Positions 53,694 through 64,000 are shown, numbered from the stretch's first letter. The stretch: DNA of 64,000 bases from Cephalotus follicularis (GCA_001972305.1 BDDD01000361.1:740265-804264), one strand, 5' to 3'. The notes: generated by a model from the sequence alone, not told the origin. Numbers and translations: made by a program.

Positions 53694-56159
53694 TGTAAGA
53701 GCCCTAAATATTATAAAATATTATTATTGGGTTTTGTAATTATTTTCCAACCTATTGGGCTGGACCCGGATTTTATAAAGTATTTATTTGGTCCTTAATG
53801 GAATATAATTTGTGACTTTGGGCTAAAGAAATTGTGTTACTCTCCTTGGGCTAAATTTAATGTAGTATTTGGATTCTTGGGCTTGTAAGTGGAAAGTGTA
53901 ATTTGGCCTAAGTAGGAGGAGGAGGCTGGCCCAAGTCCAGGTATGGCCTGCACCCGTGAGAATTGTCTCAACAATTATAGACTCTTCCAATGGAAAGTAT
54001 AAAAGGAGAATGGGACAAAGAGCTACACTTTTGGCCATTTCTTGCATACTTTATTCCTGAGAAATCGGGAGAATGAGAGAGTGGGAGGTAGAAGACAAGG
54101 GAGGTGCTGTTCAAGGAAGCCCCCATGTCCCCTGCACTTTCTCTTATATATAAACCCTTTCCCTGGGATCAAGGATTGTGAAAGGAAGGAGAATTTGGGC
54201 AAGCTAAAGTGTGGCAGTCCTCAATCAAAGGAAGTCCAGAGTAGGCGATCTTCGTTTTCAACCTTTACCCCAGGTAGGTTGCTCCATGTCCGAGTGCCTA
54301 CCAGCTTGTGTGTATGTTTGTGTGCCTACTCTACATATTTATTGTTTGTTTGGTCTGCTGTGTGTGTTCATTCCCATTTTTTGTTGTGCATGTTCTGTTA
54401 CTTTTGTTTAAGTATATATATGTGGGTAATAGAAAGGCAGGAGTTGAACACGAGCGTTTGTCCCTGGAAATTACACTATGCGTATTTATATTATACTTGT
54501 ACGTTACTGGCATGTACCGGGTTCTCTTGGTGAAGGCACTATTATGGTCTCCATTGACATGCGCCATGGTTTGCCACTGTGTGTCCTGTACACGCCTAGA
54601 GCTAAATGCCAAGATACCGAGGACGCCAAGTACCGACCTCCACTGCCACGCCCGAGCTCTGCCACCATGCCAAACATCCGTGCCCGAGCTCCACCGTCTA
54701 TGCTCGATCTTGGCGCGTTACTGAGCGTCTGTACTGGGGTGCCTAGTTTTTTCCCTGCAATGGAGCCAGGGAGAAGTACCAGAGGAGCTGGGAAGAAGTA
54801 CCAGAGGAGCCGAGGAGAAGTGCCAAAGGTGACGTGAACCATGCACCCGAGGTGAAGATGCCTAGGGAGTCACATGCCGAGGAACCATCCCTGGCTCTTC
54901 TCTTCCTTGCATACTACATGACCATGCCCACCATGAGCCAGAGCTCCCAACTGTGGAAGTACTCGTGGTGCCATTGTTAAACATCAAATGAGTTAATGTC
55001 GGGGTACTCACGCCAAGGGAGCCATGCGCCAGAAGTCCACTCTTCCTGGGCATGCCATGCAAAGACCTAAGCACACTCCTCCGCTAAGCATGCCATTCAC
55101 TAGAACGTGCCAGCGTCCTCCCGGTAAGCAACCATGAGGAAAGAAAATAGAATGTGTATATTATGCGTCCCTGGCACGTGCTTATATGGTAAATATTTAC
55201 TTCGCATGCGCCATACAGGCGTCTCTTACATACTGAGCGCTAACCAGTACTTGTGTGTGCTACGCAAGCGCAAAATGCATGGAAGGAGCCATGCATGCTA
55301 GTACGCCCAAGATATGTTAAGAAGAAAGAAATAAGATTAGTAAAGAAATGGAATGAAAATGAGAATGATAAAGGAAATGGAAATAGGAAATGATATATAT
55401 AGATGGTCTAAGGCAGGTGAGCCCAACTGCGGAGAATTTCGCCGAGCAGGTGAACCCAAGGGGTGAATACAGTAAGACAGGTGATCCTTGGGTGAACCCG
55501 CAAATGCTGAACCTAAAGGTGAATTCCGCCAGAGCTGGTGATCCAAAGGGTGAACCGCCAGAGCAGGTGAGCAAAGGGTGAATTCTGCTTGGCATGTGAA
55601 CCTAGAGGAGAATTCCGCGGGCAGGTGAGCCTAAAGGTGAACCTTACACACTAACTAGACCATAGGGTGACCGGACTAGACTCCTCTGTAAAGTGATTGA
55701 TATGTATGATTTGAGTAGAGTAGTTCGAGGACAAAGGATGATGATGTTATGCTATGGATTGTGCTCTACTTTCATGATATGCATTTATTATTATTTCTCC
55801 TCTGTTTTTATTGGTTGTTCCTCTGGTTTGTGCCCATATATGTGGTAACCTACACAATTCCCAGGGTTGCTGACCCATTCCTTTGAATGGGCCAGGTGCA
55901 GGAACAGGTAGTGGTGGCACATCGTAGCAGCAACAAGGATAAAGTTATAGTAAGTTCCTCCTCCTCTACGGTGCGCTTCTACTGGTTTGTAGCAGTATAT
56001 TTTAAATGTATCAAACTGGGTCTGTATATCCACACATTAAATAAAGGTTTATATTCATGATTATTTAAGTTTTAAACTTTTATGGTTATTGATGATGATG
56101 ATTGTACGGATTGCCACATGTCGGGTCATGGGGCTCATCCCACGGTTCAGGGCATGACA
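53694..56159 (+). repeat. Tekay A 3' LTR
   Basis: 2466 bp, followed by CTAAG. The 5' LTR has about 20 extra bases near 47195 (GGAAGTAAGCCCCTGAAATT), and the 3' LTR has the longer minisatellite. Confidence 0.93.
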
Positions 56160-56164
56160 CTAAG

Positions 56165-56611
56165 AGAAGGTCTTTGAATCTTTCCATACACCTAGAGAAT
56201 GATTGTTAGGTCTTTGATGAAACTAGAGTATATCATTCCTAAGTTTATTGGTTTTGTGGAGAGGAAGGAATTTCTTCAAGAATGACGTTGTGAACTGATC
56301 CCATGTAGAGATGGAATCAGTGGGAAGACTGTACAGCCACTTCTTAGCTCCATTCTTCAGAGAAAAAGTGATAAATCACAATTTAATAGCGTCATCAGAG
56401 AGTTGTTGGAGTTTCATGAGGGTGCATACCTCCTTGAACTCGTGAAGGAAGAGATATGCATCCTCATTGGGTAACCCGTGAAAGTGATAAACTGGGATTT
56501 TAACTCGAAAGTGTTACCCTAAGGTTTAGGCAACAGAATACAGGATGGTTGCGCTGTCCTTGCAGGGTAAAATTTATCGCGCAGAGTTTGGATGGGTCGT
56601 TCGTCTGCCAT
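56165..56611 (-). pseudogene. Athila-like gag, N-terminal half
   Basis: ATG at 56611 (MADERPIQTLRDKFYPARTA). Then PVYHFHGLPNEDAYLFLHEF, QLSDDAIKL-stop-FITFSLKNG and AKKWLYSLPTDSISTWDQFT. Joins the C-terminal half at 46279 across Tekay A. The stop in KL-stop-F is shared with base 105 of the plus-strand copy. Confidence 0.82.
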
Positions 56612-56901
56612 TGCTGCTTGTTGATTAATTCGATCCAGGCGATTATGTGGACCACACACCCAGTCAGTCATAAACTAGCGCGGAGCTGACCACTAACTAA
56701 CCCAGACCAGACCACTTGCTACAGCAAGTCAGACTAGAGAACGCTAATTAAAGGCAGAGAACACTTTTTTTTTCCTTTTTTTAGCTTATGCACAAATCGT
56801 TAGAGTTTGTTAAAGCTTATGCAACAATACTTAAACTAAGTTAGAACTTGTTAGAAATACTACGAATCAGTTGAATAAATTAAAATTAATCTAAAACGTT
56901 G
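56612..56901 (-). other. leader of minus-strand Athila-like element
   Basis: Non-coding, between primer-binding site and gag ATG. Nothing else seen. Confidence 0.6.
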
Positions 56902-56927
56902 TTTCCCCGGCAACGACTCCAAAAACT
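56902..56927 (-). other. Athila-like primer-binding site
   Basis: The minus strand reads TTTTTGGAGTCGTTGCCGGG; compared with the aspartate tRNA type TGGCGCCGTTGCCGGGGA it has two changes. Confidence 0.8.
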
Positions 56928-57025
56928 TGTCTGAAGAATTAAATTTATACCGCAAGTGCACGGTTGTGCAGTAACGGGTCGAACACTGGGAAATAGGTTT
57001 AAACTAATTTTAATTATTCAACCTA
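56928..57025 (-). repeat. Athila-like 5' LTR, terminal 98 bp
   Basis: Plus strand TGTCTGAAGAATT to CAACCTA. Matches the inverse of 3730-3825. Cut by the LTR beginning at 57026. Confidence 0.75.
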
Positions 57026-58330
57026 TGTCACACCCCGTTATATCTCACATTGACAACATATATAAATGGTAACAATTATAATAATCCAGCATTCATCAAT
57101 CATCAGTACTTTAATCAAAACCAGAAGCATTCCATTGCCGGATTATAATAATTATCCGCACGCAGCCCATACTACGTGCTCACAAGTTCAACATACGTTA
57201 TAAATTACATATCTAAATGTAAATATAACAAACGGAGTATAATCGTCATTACAATACAAAAGACATAGTAAATAACAACCTTAAACAAAACAGAAGCTCT
57301 CCTCAAGAAGCTCCAGCTGCACTTGACCAACACCTTCGTCAATCTAAAATTGTAGGGGTCAGCCTTTGTCCTCACTCGGCTAAGTAGGAATAAAGCATGA
57401 GAAAGAATATATAAATGTAAACATGTATGACCGTTTATTTGAAAACATATATATTTAAGTATTCCAATATATATGATCAATCATGCCAAGTGGCCATAAA
57501 CAATACAATTCAAGAATACCGCATAAGGGTAAAATCAATCAATACAGTGGTTGGGTATCACATGTCGCTAACTCCTAGCACCAACTGCACACCACCTAAC
57601 TATCACCCTACACTCCAAAGATGATAGATCAAGTAACAATTCTGCCGGCACTTAGCGGCAGGTAACAATCCGGATCTACATTGCAGATAAGTTTGGTAGA
57701 AACTCTAGCCAACTCCTGGCACATAGGACCACCCCGTAGCCAGTGATGTCTCATATCACTCGACTAACGGCAATAAACATAGACAAACAATTCAACCAAT
57801 TCAATAGCAATATTACATATATCTATAATATGCAATATAGTAGTTGTTTTCTTTTAGAAACATTTAACAGTTCAGTGACCGTACCTCTCTTTTGGAGGAA
57901 ACAGTATTCAATACAGTAGTGGTACCTCTCATGGGAGGAAAATCAGTAAATCATTTGACAGTAAGTTTTCGTTTGAAAACCATAGTTAAAATCCATATTT
58001 GTGGTTATAGCACTTAGTTGGTTCAATCCTTGAAATTAAGTAAAACAATAGTGTTTATGAACACTTAATAGATATATAATACCTATAACAGTAGCATTAT
58101 ACAGCAGCATAACAATAAGGATAGTCGCAATTCAAGGATTCAAACAAGGGTCATTAGCAACCATAGTCATTCTTACACAATTCACACAAGGAATGCATAA
58201 GTTGTGTAATTCCTGAAATGTAATTACATATGGCCAGGATTGAATGTTAGAATCATTCCATGCGGAGGCCAGGGTAATTATATACAATTTAAGCCTAAAC
58301 AGCACCTATTATCAGCAAATTATATCTTAA

Positions 58331-58442
58331 CAGTCGACTGTTCATAAGAATAGCCAACTGTTACATTGAGCAGTCGACTCTTTGTCCTTAACAGTCGGCT
58401 GTTGACATTGAGCAGTCGACTGTTAGGCTCAACAGTCGACTG
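58331..58442. repeat. phased palindrome array, 6 sites
   Basis: Sites at 58331, 58351, 58371, 58392, 58413 and 58433, steps 20-21 bp. Same relative place as 18445-18557 in Tekay B. Confidence 0.88.
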
Positions 58443-59355
58443 TTTTGCCCAAAAAAATGACAGGCAGTAGTTTAATAGAACAGAGTATGCATGTTCACAT
58501 TCCTATTCAAACCAATTAATAGCATGCAATCATATAGCAAATATCCATACATGATATACATACTATATCTTCAAGAACATGTCAATACCCCTACCTCAAT
58601 CGCTATCCCAGAGTCAAATTGGATTGATTCTTCTCTTCGAGTTCCAACTTCAACTCAATACCAACAATCCAGAAGCTTAATGCTATAGATGCATGTTGAC
58701 AGGTATACAGAACGAAAATCAGTAACTAAATATGGTTGACTAACTACCATACTATCACTGAATTAAACCAGCAACTTACCGGAGAGATCCTAAGCCTCAA
58801 ACTCACTTTGAGTTCAAAAACCCTTTATATCAACTTAACTCCAATTCCAACAATCAAACTATGTGTGCATGTTAACAGAATATATGTATATAACAGAATA
58901 AGTATACATATACCTATTGACAACTATATCAATAATCAAAATCATAACAGAAGCTTACCTCTTAATTTCAAGCTTCTAACACACATGGAACACTTTAGCT
59001 CCAACATGCAAGTCCAGAATCACCAGCAAGATTCTCCTTTTTACTCAGTGTTCTAACACTGTAGTCACTCACATAACAACTGATATATAGAATCGAAGTT
59101 CCAGTAATCCGTTCAAGCCATTAACTCAAGGTTTCCACTTTTCTCTTCTCTCTCACACATGTACATCTTCTTACTCTTTTCTCTTCTGTTTTGCAGGTTT
59201 GTAGGTCTGCAGATAGAATAGAGCACATGCAAGACACCACTCTTTCATGTTACACAGCTGGTGGCATGCATCAGCTCGGCAGGACACGTTTTAGAACACA
59301 TTTCATCAACTGCCCTATTTCACACGCCATACACAGACACCTGTCTGAGCTAGAC

Positions 59356-59434
59356 CAGTCGACTGTCTTTAACCGGCAGTCGACTGTCCTTCCACAAACC
59401 AACCAGTCGATTGTAACCCTGTGACAGTCGGCTG
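59356..59434. repeat. phased palindrome array, 4 sites
   Basis: Sites at 59356, 59377, 59404 and 59425, steps 21, 27 and 21. The same spacing pattern as 19576-19646 (21, 28, 21). Confidence 0.88.
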
Positions 59435-59604
59435 TTAGGTGCAGATTCTGGTTCCTTTAGTTTATTTAAGGACCCCTCGATTTCATTCAATTCTAAACCA
59501 ACAACGCACACATTATTCAAGTAATTGGATACTAAACCTCAATATAATGTATATTTTATTCAACATTGTATAATATACATTAATTGAAAATTGCGGGTAT
59601 TACA

Positions 59605-59812
59605 GCATGTCCCAGACCAAGCCTGCTCCCAGGTATTCTCAACCAAGTCTGCTCTTCCTAGACCAGGTCTGCTTTACTGTAGCCTGGTCTTCCCCGCTCT
59701 AGCCTGGTCTGCTTACTCAACACTGGTCTGGTCTGACGCCAAATGTATGAATTTTTATTAATCGTATGCAAACTTAATAATTATACTCCAAATTATGTTA
59801 CGGGGTATTACA
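59605..59812. repeat. LTR end fragment with third phased motif (AGACCAGGTCT)
   Basis: Ends CGGGGTATTACA, like a chromovirus LTR end. Core ACCAAG/ACCAGG/GCCTGG occurs at 59616, 59642, 59662, 59682, 59702 and 59722: one step of 26, then four of exactly 20 bp. The motif AGACCAGGTCT is an 11-bp palindrome around a central base. Confidence 0.7.
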
Positions 59813-60145
59813 TGCTGGATCACCTAAAAACGACATGCTTACAATTTATATATCGTTGGATTCAATAATCTATATACATAAAGCATATCTATAAATTTTC
59901 AAGAGATTGAACACTTTTAACTATTTCTTTTTCATATAACAATTTGGACCATTATAAGTAGATATGAGGAAAAACTGGCTTAACCGTTAAAATTGTTTAT
60001 GAAAATGAAATTGTTAGAGTATTTCAATTCTTTTCAAAATTGATATATATGATCTACACATTTAGATTATCAAATTGAACAGTCAGATTTATAAAATATA
60101 AATCTTTTGCAAGTCTTTTTTAGGAGATCCAGCACCTAAACCTGA
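59811..60145. mobile_element. fold-back MITE-like element
   Basis: The left end TGCTGGATCACCTAAAAACG and the right end (reverse complement) TGCTGGATCTCCTAAAAAAG are inverted repeats, and similarity continues inwards on both arms (CTCTAACAATTTCATTTTCA against its counterpart). The whole element can fold back. No coding capacity. Confidence 0.75.
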
Positions 60146-60183
60146 TCTAGGATTTAAGGCGATCCAATATAGTCACTTCCCCC

Positions 60184-60229
<46 letters not shown>
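60184..60229. repeat. (TA)n(TG)n microsatellite
   Basis: Six or so TA units followed by about seventeen TG units. Confidence 0.95.
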
Positions 60230-60230
<1 letters not shown>

Positions 60231-60345
60231 TCTACGCATATATATTATCAAATAGAACGGTCGGATTTATAAAATATAAATCGTAAGCATGTCATTTTTA
60301 GTTGATTTAGCACCTAAACTAGATTGCTTTAAATCCTTGATCAGG
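60230..60345. mobile_element. MITE-like fragment (one arm)
   Basis: Contains AAATCGTAAGCATGTCATTT and AGCACCTAAAC, the inverted arm of the neighbouring fold-back family. Confidence 0.6.
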
Positions 60346-60665
60346 CTTAAGTGCTAGATCACCTAAAAATGACATGCTTATGATTTATATTTTATAAATC
60401 TAACAGTTCTATTTTATAATCTATATGTATAAATCATATATATTAATTTGAAGAGAATTGAAATTCTCTAACAATTTCATTTTCACAAACAATTTTAACG
60501 GTTTAGCCAATTTTTCCTCATATCTAGTTATAACGATCCATATTATCATATGAAAACGAAATAGTTATAAGTATTCAATCGATTTGAAAATTTGTAGATA
60601 TGATCTATGTATATGGATTATCATATCCAATGGTCGGATTTGTAAAATATAACTCGTTAACCAAA
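60346..60665. mobile_element. second fold-back MITE-like copy, right end degraded
   Basis: Begins GATCACCTAAAAATGACATG and carries the same arms as 59811-60145, but the outer right inverted repeat is missing. Confidence 0.65.
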
Positions 60666-61850
60666 GGTAGAAGATGTTGACGTAATTGCCTATCATAATG
60701 ACACCTTTGTACAGGTTTCCAAAGTGAACTGTTTTAAATTGTAAATGACTTTACTTCAAACTATTTTCTCTCAAGTCCTTTACTCAGGCCTGTATAAGTT
60801 TTCAAATAGTGTTTCAACATGGTTTTGAATGTGGATCAATCCTTGCTTTAAATGATTTTTTTATATACCGAAAAGAAAATGATTTTTACAAGGACTAGTA
60901 ATGGAAGGGAAATGAAAGTTATGGCATGACAGGTATGGCATAATATGGTATGATATTGTATGGATTGTATGATTGTATGGTTTGCATCCTATTAGAGTAA
61001 CCTAGATTTTGTATGGATACTAGTTGAGCTCCAACGTCTTTATCTACCGGCAACTAGACCTAGTTGAGTTTCGACTCCTATATTCATCAGAAACTAGGAG
61101 GACTTTCATTTAAGCTCTGACGTTTATATCCATTGGTAATTAAACCTAGCCGAGCTCTAGAGGCTATATTCACTGCCAGCAAGGATATCTAGTTGAGCTT
61201 GCTTCTGTATATCCGTTTGCGGCTAGATACACTCTATGGTAAGGAAGGTCATTAACCCTATTTGGTTTTGTATGGGTGTGCTAACACCTATGGTATAGAC
61301 TGTCTGATAGATGTATAGATAGGATTGTATAGTTAGGTCCTATTTATTTACACCAGTATAGAACAGTTGTATATAAATGGTTGACCACAATAGACATTTG
61401 TGCATATGACATGCATATAAATGTCATAACTGTTCACTTTATTGCACATGGGGTTATTCTACGAGGCCATTTGGCTAACCCATCCTTTAGGATGGAGTTA
61501 TTATTATGGATATCAAATAGAGGAGCCGAGAGTAGTGGCCAGTGATTGGATGGTTGGCTTTCAAACAAGGATGCATGGAAGGATATGTTTTAGTATGATA
61601 TTTTGTTATCACAAGGATATGTACAAACATGTATTTTAAGGAGTTGTATTGTGTCTGTATGGATTGATTAAAAGAAACTTTACATGCACATCATTTCTTT
61701 AAGTATTTGAATGGATTAGTAAAGTATGTGATGAAGTTTTAAATGTTTCTACACACAGTTAACCTTATATAGCACCCAAAATTTGGATAAGTGAATGAAT
61801 AGGACAGATGGTAGCACCACTGGCCCGCCCATCAGACCCCGAATGTTACA
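60666..61850 (+). repeat. probable chromovirus-type LTR fragment
   Basis: Non-coding. GCTAACCCATCCTTTAGGAT at 61469 resembles the Tekay A LTR text GCTGACCCATTCCTTTGAAT, and the segment ends GACCCCGAATGTTACA. At 61020-61220, four or five degenerate units of CTAGTTGAGCTC...TATATYCAYYGGCAACTAG at about 55-60 bp steps form a minisatellite. Start not determined. Confidence 0.45.
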
Positions 61851-61865
61851 TAGATCTTGTGCACA

Positions 61866-62256
61866 ATCATCTAAATTTCAATCTCACCAACGATATGGAA
61901 ATGCCCTCCAATGCCACCACCCCAAGTATGACCCAATATCATGAATCCAAAATTTGCGGTAAGTTGAAGTCTCATATTGTGTGAAAATACATGGATGTTT
62001 ATTCCATCAACAATGATCAACGCGAACGGTGCAAGGCATGCACCTCTAATCATTACGCATATAAAGAGGTTGTTGGCACCGGTATCTACACTAGACATTT
62101 AAAGCATGTTTTCCAGTAGCACAAGAACTAGTTACTGGTGCAGGTCCGAGTAATTTTAAATATTCTGATGATGCACATAGAGAACGTTTAGTTGAATTTA
62201 TTATATGAATAGAATTTTCATTTAGTGGAGTTGATCACCCATAATTTCAGGATTGT
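61866..62256 (+). pseudogene. hAT transposase fragment with BED-type zinc finger
   Basis: One frame reads NDQRERCKACTSNHYAYKEV and GTGIYTRHLKHVF: a C-x2-C...H-x3-H BED finger as found at the N-terminus of plant hAT (Ac-like) transposases, which binds transposon ends. After a frameshift, AHRERLVEFII and FSFSGVDHP follow, the next conserved block of that family. Several stops. Cut at 62256 by the SIRE-like LTR. Confidence 0.72.
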
Positions 62257-63531
62257 TGTAGGAAGTCTAGAGGGGGGGTGAATAGACTTATAAAAATTAA
62301 CTAGCAAAAATACCACAATCAAATCAAATAACTCAAACACACAATTGCGGAAATGTAAAGAGTGTAGGGTTGAGAGAATTGCAAACGGATGTATAGTGGT
62401 TCGGCAAACCGCCTACGTCCATTCCCCAAGGCCTCCCCTTGAGTATTTCACTAGGTATGCCCCAATCCGGGCTTGAAACTCCAACCAAGCTCCAACAACC
62501 TTTGCTCCAACCAAGCGAATTACAAATTTGCTCCAAGCGAATTACAAATTTGCTCCAACCGAGCAAAACAAGAGACAACCTCTCTTGTATGTGTGAAAGT
62601 AAATGTTTAAAGGATTACAAATTCGCTTGAATTTGTTTACAATATAGCTCAATTTGAACAAAGATTCTAGTGTATAGGAAATGTAAAAATAGAGCTTTGT
62701 AAAGTGTGTTGTAGCTTTGATTTGATCTCTTTTGATGTTTGAAAGTTTTGAGATTGTACTTGAGATGACTAGAATGGATGTTCACTTTGATTGCAAGAGA
62801 TGCCCCCAAGAATTCTCCACTTTGACCGTTATACTTGTGCTCCAACGGATCTATTTTTAAATGTCTGTTACAAATCCAGTCGGCTGGATTTATGCGGCAG
62901 TCAGCTGAAATTGATGGTGCGTATATTTTAATATAGCCGTTGGTGATGGACAGTCGGCTGCATCCTCTGGGTAGTCGGCTGGTGGAGCTTGGCAGTCGAC
63001 TGGTTGCTCTGTTCCAGTCGGTTGTGGAGCTGAAATTGGATTTGCATATGCTACTGCCTGAATTTGCACAAATGTGGACAGTCGGCTGGATTCACTGGTA
63101 GTCGACTGGTGCCTTGCTTCAGTCAGCTAGATGAGGTGTTAAAATGACACAGAAGCTACTGCCTGAAATGTGCACCTATGGCAGTCGACTGGACCCCTGT
63201 GGCAGTCGGCTGTCTTGGCCTGGCAGTCGACTGGACCCCTGTGGCAGTCGGCTGGATCTGTGTGCCTGAAATTTATGGACTTGGTTGAAGAACCAGTCGG
63301 CTACATAACCTATGGCAGTCGACTACTCAACCTTGGGCAGTCGACTGGATTGCTTGCCAGTCGGCTGGATTTCCCTGTACCTGCAGAAATGATCTTGGCA
63401 CAACTTTGGACATAAAATCAAGTGAGTATATGAAGTTGTAACTCATAGAATTATGCATACAAGTAATCTATGTTTGTTAATCATCAAAATAATATATGGT
63501 AATGCAATTAACGGGGTGGCAAAGGCCAACA
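62257..63531 (-). repeat. second SIRE-like element, 3' LTR
   Basis: 1275 bp, plus-strand ends TGTAGGAAGTC and GGCCAACA. Similar to 16701-17950. Followed by the polypurine tract, so the internal region lies to the right. Confidence 0.9.
62877..63367. repeat. phased palindrome array (CAGTCGACTG), 17 sites
   Basis: Sites at 62877, 62898, 62951, 62972, 62993, 63015, 63079, 63099, 63120, 63182, 63203, 63224, 63245, 63294, 63316, 63338 and 63358. Cluster steps are 20-22 bp; the larger gaps (53, 64, 62, 49) fall at the same places as in 17299-17784. Confidence 0.92.
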
Positions 63532-64000
63532 ATCTCCCCCTTTTTGATGATTGACAAAACATGCGTATTTTGCATAAATTCTTGACAAACTTAACCATTT
63601 TTAGTTCCAAAGTCCAATTTTACCAATTGTATCACACCCATTGCATATGGCATATCAAAATACACTTGCTCAATACAAGATTACAACTCATCTTAACAAT
63701 ATGCAATTTCAATCAAACTTTTTCATGCTATGCAATATAATCCTCTTTTTGTACTTTCCCTTAAATGCAAGACATATATACAATGCATGCAAAATATATT
63801 TCTCCCCCTTTTTGTCAAACAACAAAAAGAGAAACGGAAGCTCCCCCTCAATCAAAGCACGGATTGAAGAGCTCCCCCTCAACTTATGCAATCATATTCA
63901 ATTTTAACAATAAGATCAAAGCAATAAGAGGAACCACATCCATTCAACACAGCACAAAACAATGAAGATCGAGGCATATTATCATTAAATACTTAAAACT
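63532..64000 (-). mobile_element. second SIRE-like element, internal 3' end (runs off window)
   Basis: Polypurine tract at 63532-63547, then non-coding sequence collinear with 13869-14370 (GCATATTATCATTAAATACT near the end). Any extra ORF would lie beyond the window. Confidence 0.82.

Larger units (their letters stand above)
46285..56159 (+). mobile_element. Tekay/Del-like chromovirus A
   Basis: LTRs 46285-48746 and 53694-56159 start TGTAAGAGCCCTAAAT and end ATGACA/GTGACA, flanked by perfect 5-bp duplications CTAAG (46280-46284 and 56160-56164) within the Athila-like gag. Order: LTR, primer-binding site, gag, protease, RT, RNase H, integrase with chromodomain-like end, polypurine tract, LTR. 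Full-length layout but with about seven stops and at least two frameshifts; some stops fit C-to-T change at CAG or CGA codons. Confidence 0.93.
41689..57025 (-). mobile_element. Athila-like element, minus strand, interrupted by Tekay A
   Basis: Minus-strand order: LTR end at 57025-56928, primer-binding site, gag (56611-56165 and 46279-45700), linker and protease (45592-44181), RT start joined to integrase tail (44180-43573), 3' untranslated region, and probable 3' LTR start at 42458 (TGTTAAGC). Same family as 1-3825, in opposite orientation, and with the same kind of pol deletion. The 3' LTR appears to run from 42458 towards 41689 and on into 4112-3826; this continuation is inference. Confidence 0.72.
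57026..59604 (-). repeat. Tekay B-family LTR without internal region
   Basis: Ends TGTCACACCCC and GCGGGTATTACA. Collinear with 12994-13412 plus 17951-19828 (CCGCACGCAGCCCATACTACGT, GCCAAGTGGCCATAAACAAT, CTACCTCAATCGCTATCCC). No matching target duplication (ACCTA against GCATG), so a solo LTR is possible but a rearranged junction is equally likely. Contains two phased-palindrome groups. Confidence 0.78.

Noticed and set aside
57026-59604. Clean solo LTR
   Set aside because: The flanking 5-mers ACCTA and GCATG do not match, so I only call it an LTR without internal region.
61442-61639. 65-codon ORF as a small host gene
   Set aside because: Lies in sequence resembling a chromovirus LTR; no domain or splice context.

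Overview
This is a repeat-dense piece of a plant nuclear genome, almost certainly a flowering plant. I see no intact host gene. Nearly every base can be assigned to LTR retrotransposons of the Ty3/gypsy (Athila-like, Tat-like, Tekay/Del-like chromovirus) and Ty1/copia (one long-LTR copia, two SIRE-like) groups, plus a CACTA DNA transposon, fold-back MITE-like sequences and a hAT transposase scrap. Almost all reading frames carry stops or frameshifts. One exception is an uninterrupted 384-codon extra ORF in a SIRE-like deletion derivative.

Layout. 1-3825: plus-strand Athila-like element, entering from outside the window. 4113-41683: minus-strand Tat-like element with about 500-bp LTRs and a near-perfect 5-bp target duplication. 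It carries a spliced antisense gene (5150-7525) next to its 3' LTR and is split by two insertions. The first insertion is a plus-strand copia at 8270-30839 (target duplication CTCCT). It holds a minus-strand Tekay-like element at 12994-25039 (target duplication TGGAC), whose left LTR holds a SIRE-like element at 13413-17950. The second insertion is a CACTA element at 33144-39611, lying inside the Tat-like RNase H; it has captured a piece of a beta-1,3-glucanase (GH17) gene with its intron. 41689-57025: minus-strand Athila-like element, split by a plus-strand Tekay-like element at 46285-56159 (target duplication CTAAG). 57026-64000: LTR fragments, fold-back elements, a microsatellite, a hAT fragment and the 3' LTR of a second SIRE-like element running off the window.

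History read from the nesting: Athila-like and flanking LTR material, then Tat-like, then copia, then Tekay B, then SIRE-like (five levels), with CACTA as a parallel insertion into Tat-like.

The most unusual signal is not a gene. Short palindromic motifs are repeated at 20-22 bp steps, about two turns of DNA, in LTRs of unrelated families. The main motif (CAGTCGACTG and the variant CAGTCGGCTG) occurs about 68 times by eye, in both a Ty1/copia SIRE-like family and a Ty3/gypsy Tekay-like family. It also lies just upstream of the intact extra ORF. Two further LTR regions show different motifs at the same step. The 186-base N run at 9013-9198 is flanked by a duplicated stretch that looks like an assembly artefact. 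All family names come from reading motifs by eye, without database searches.
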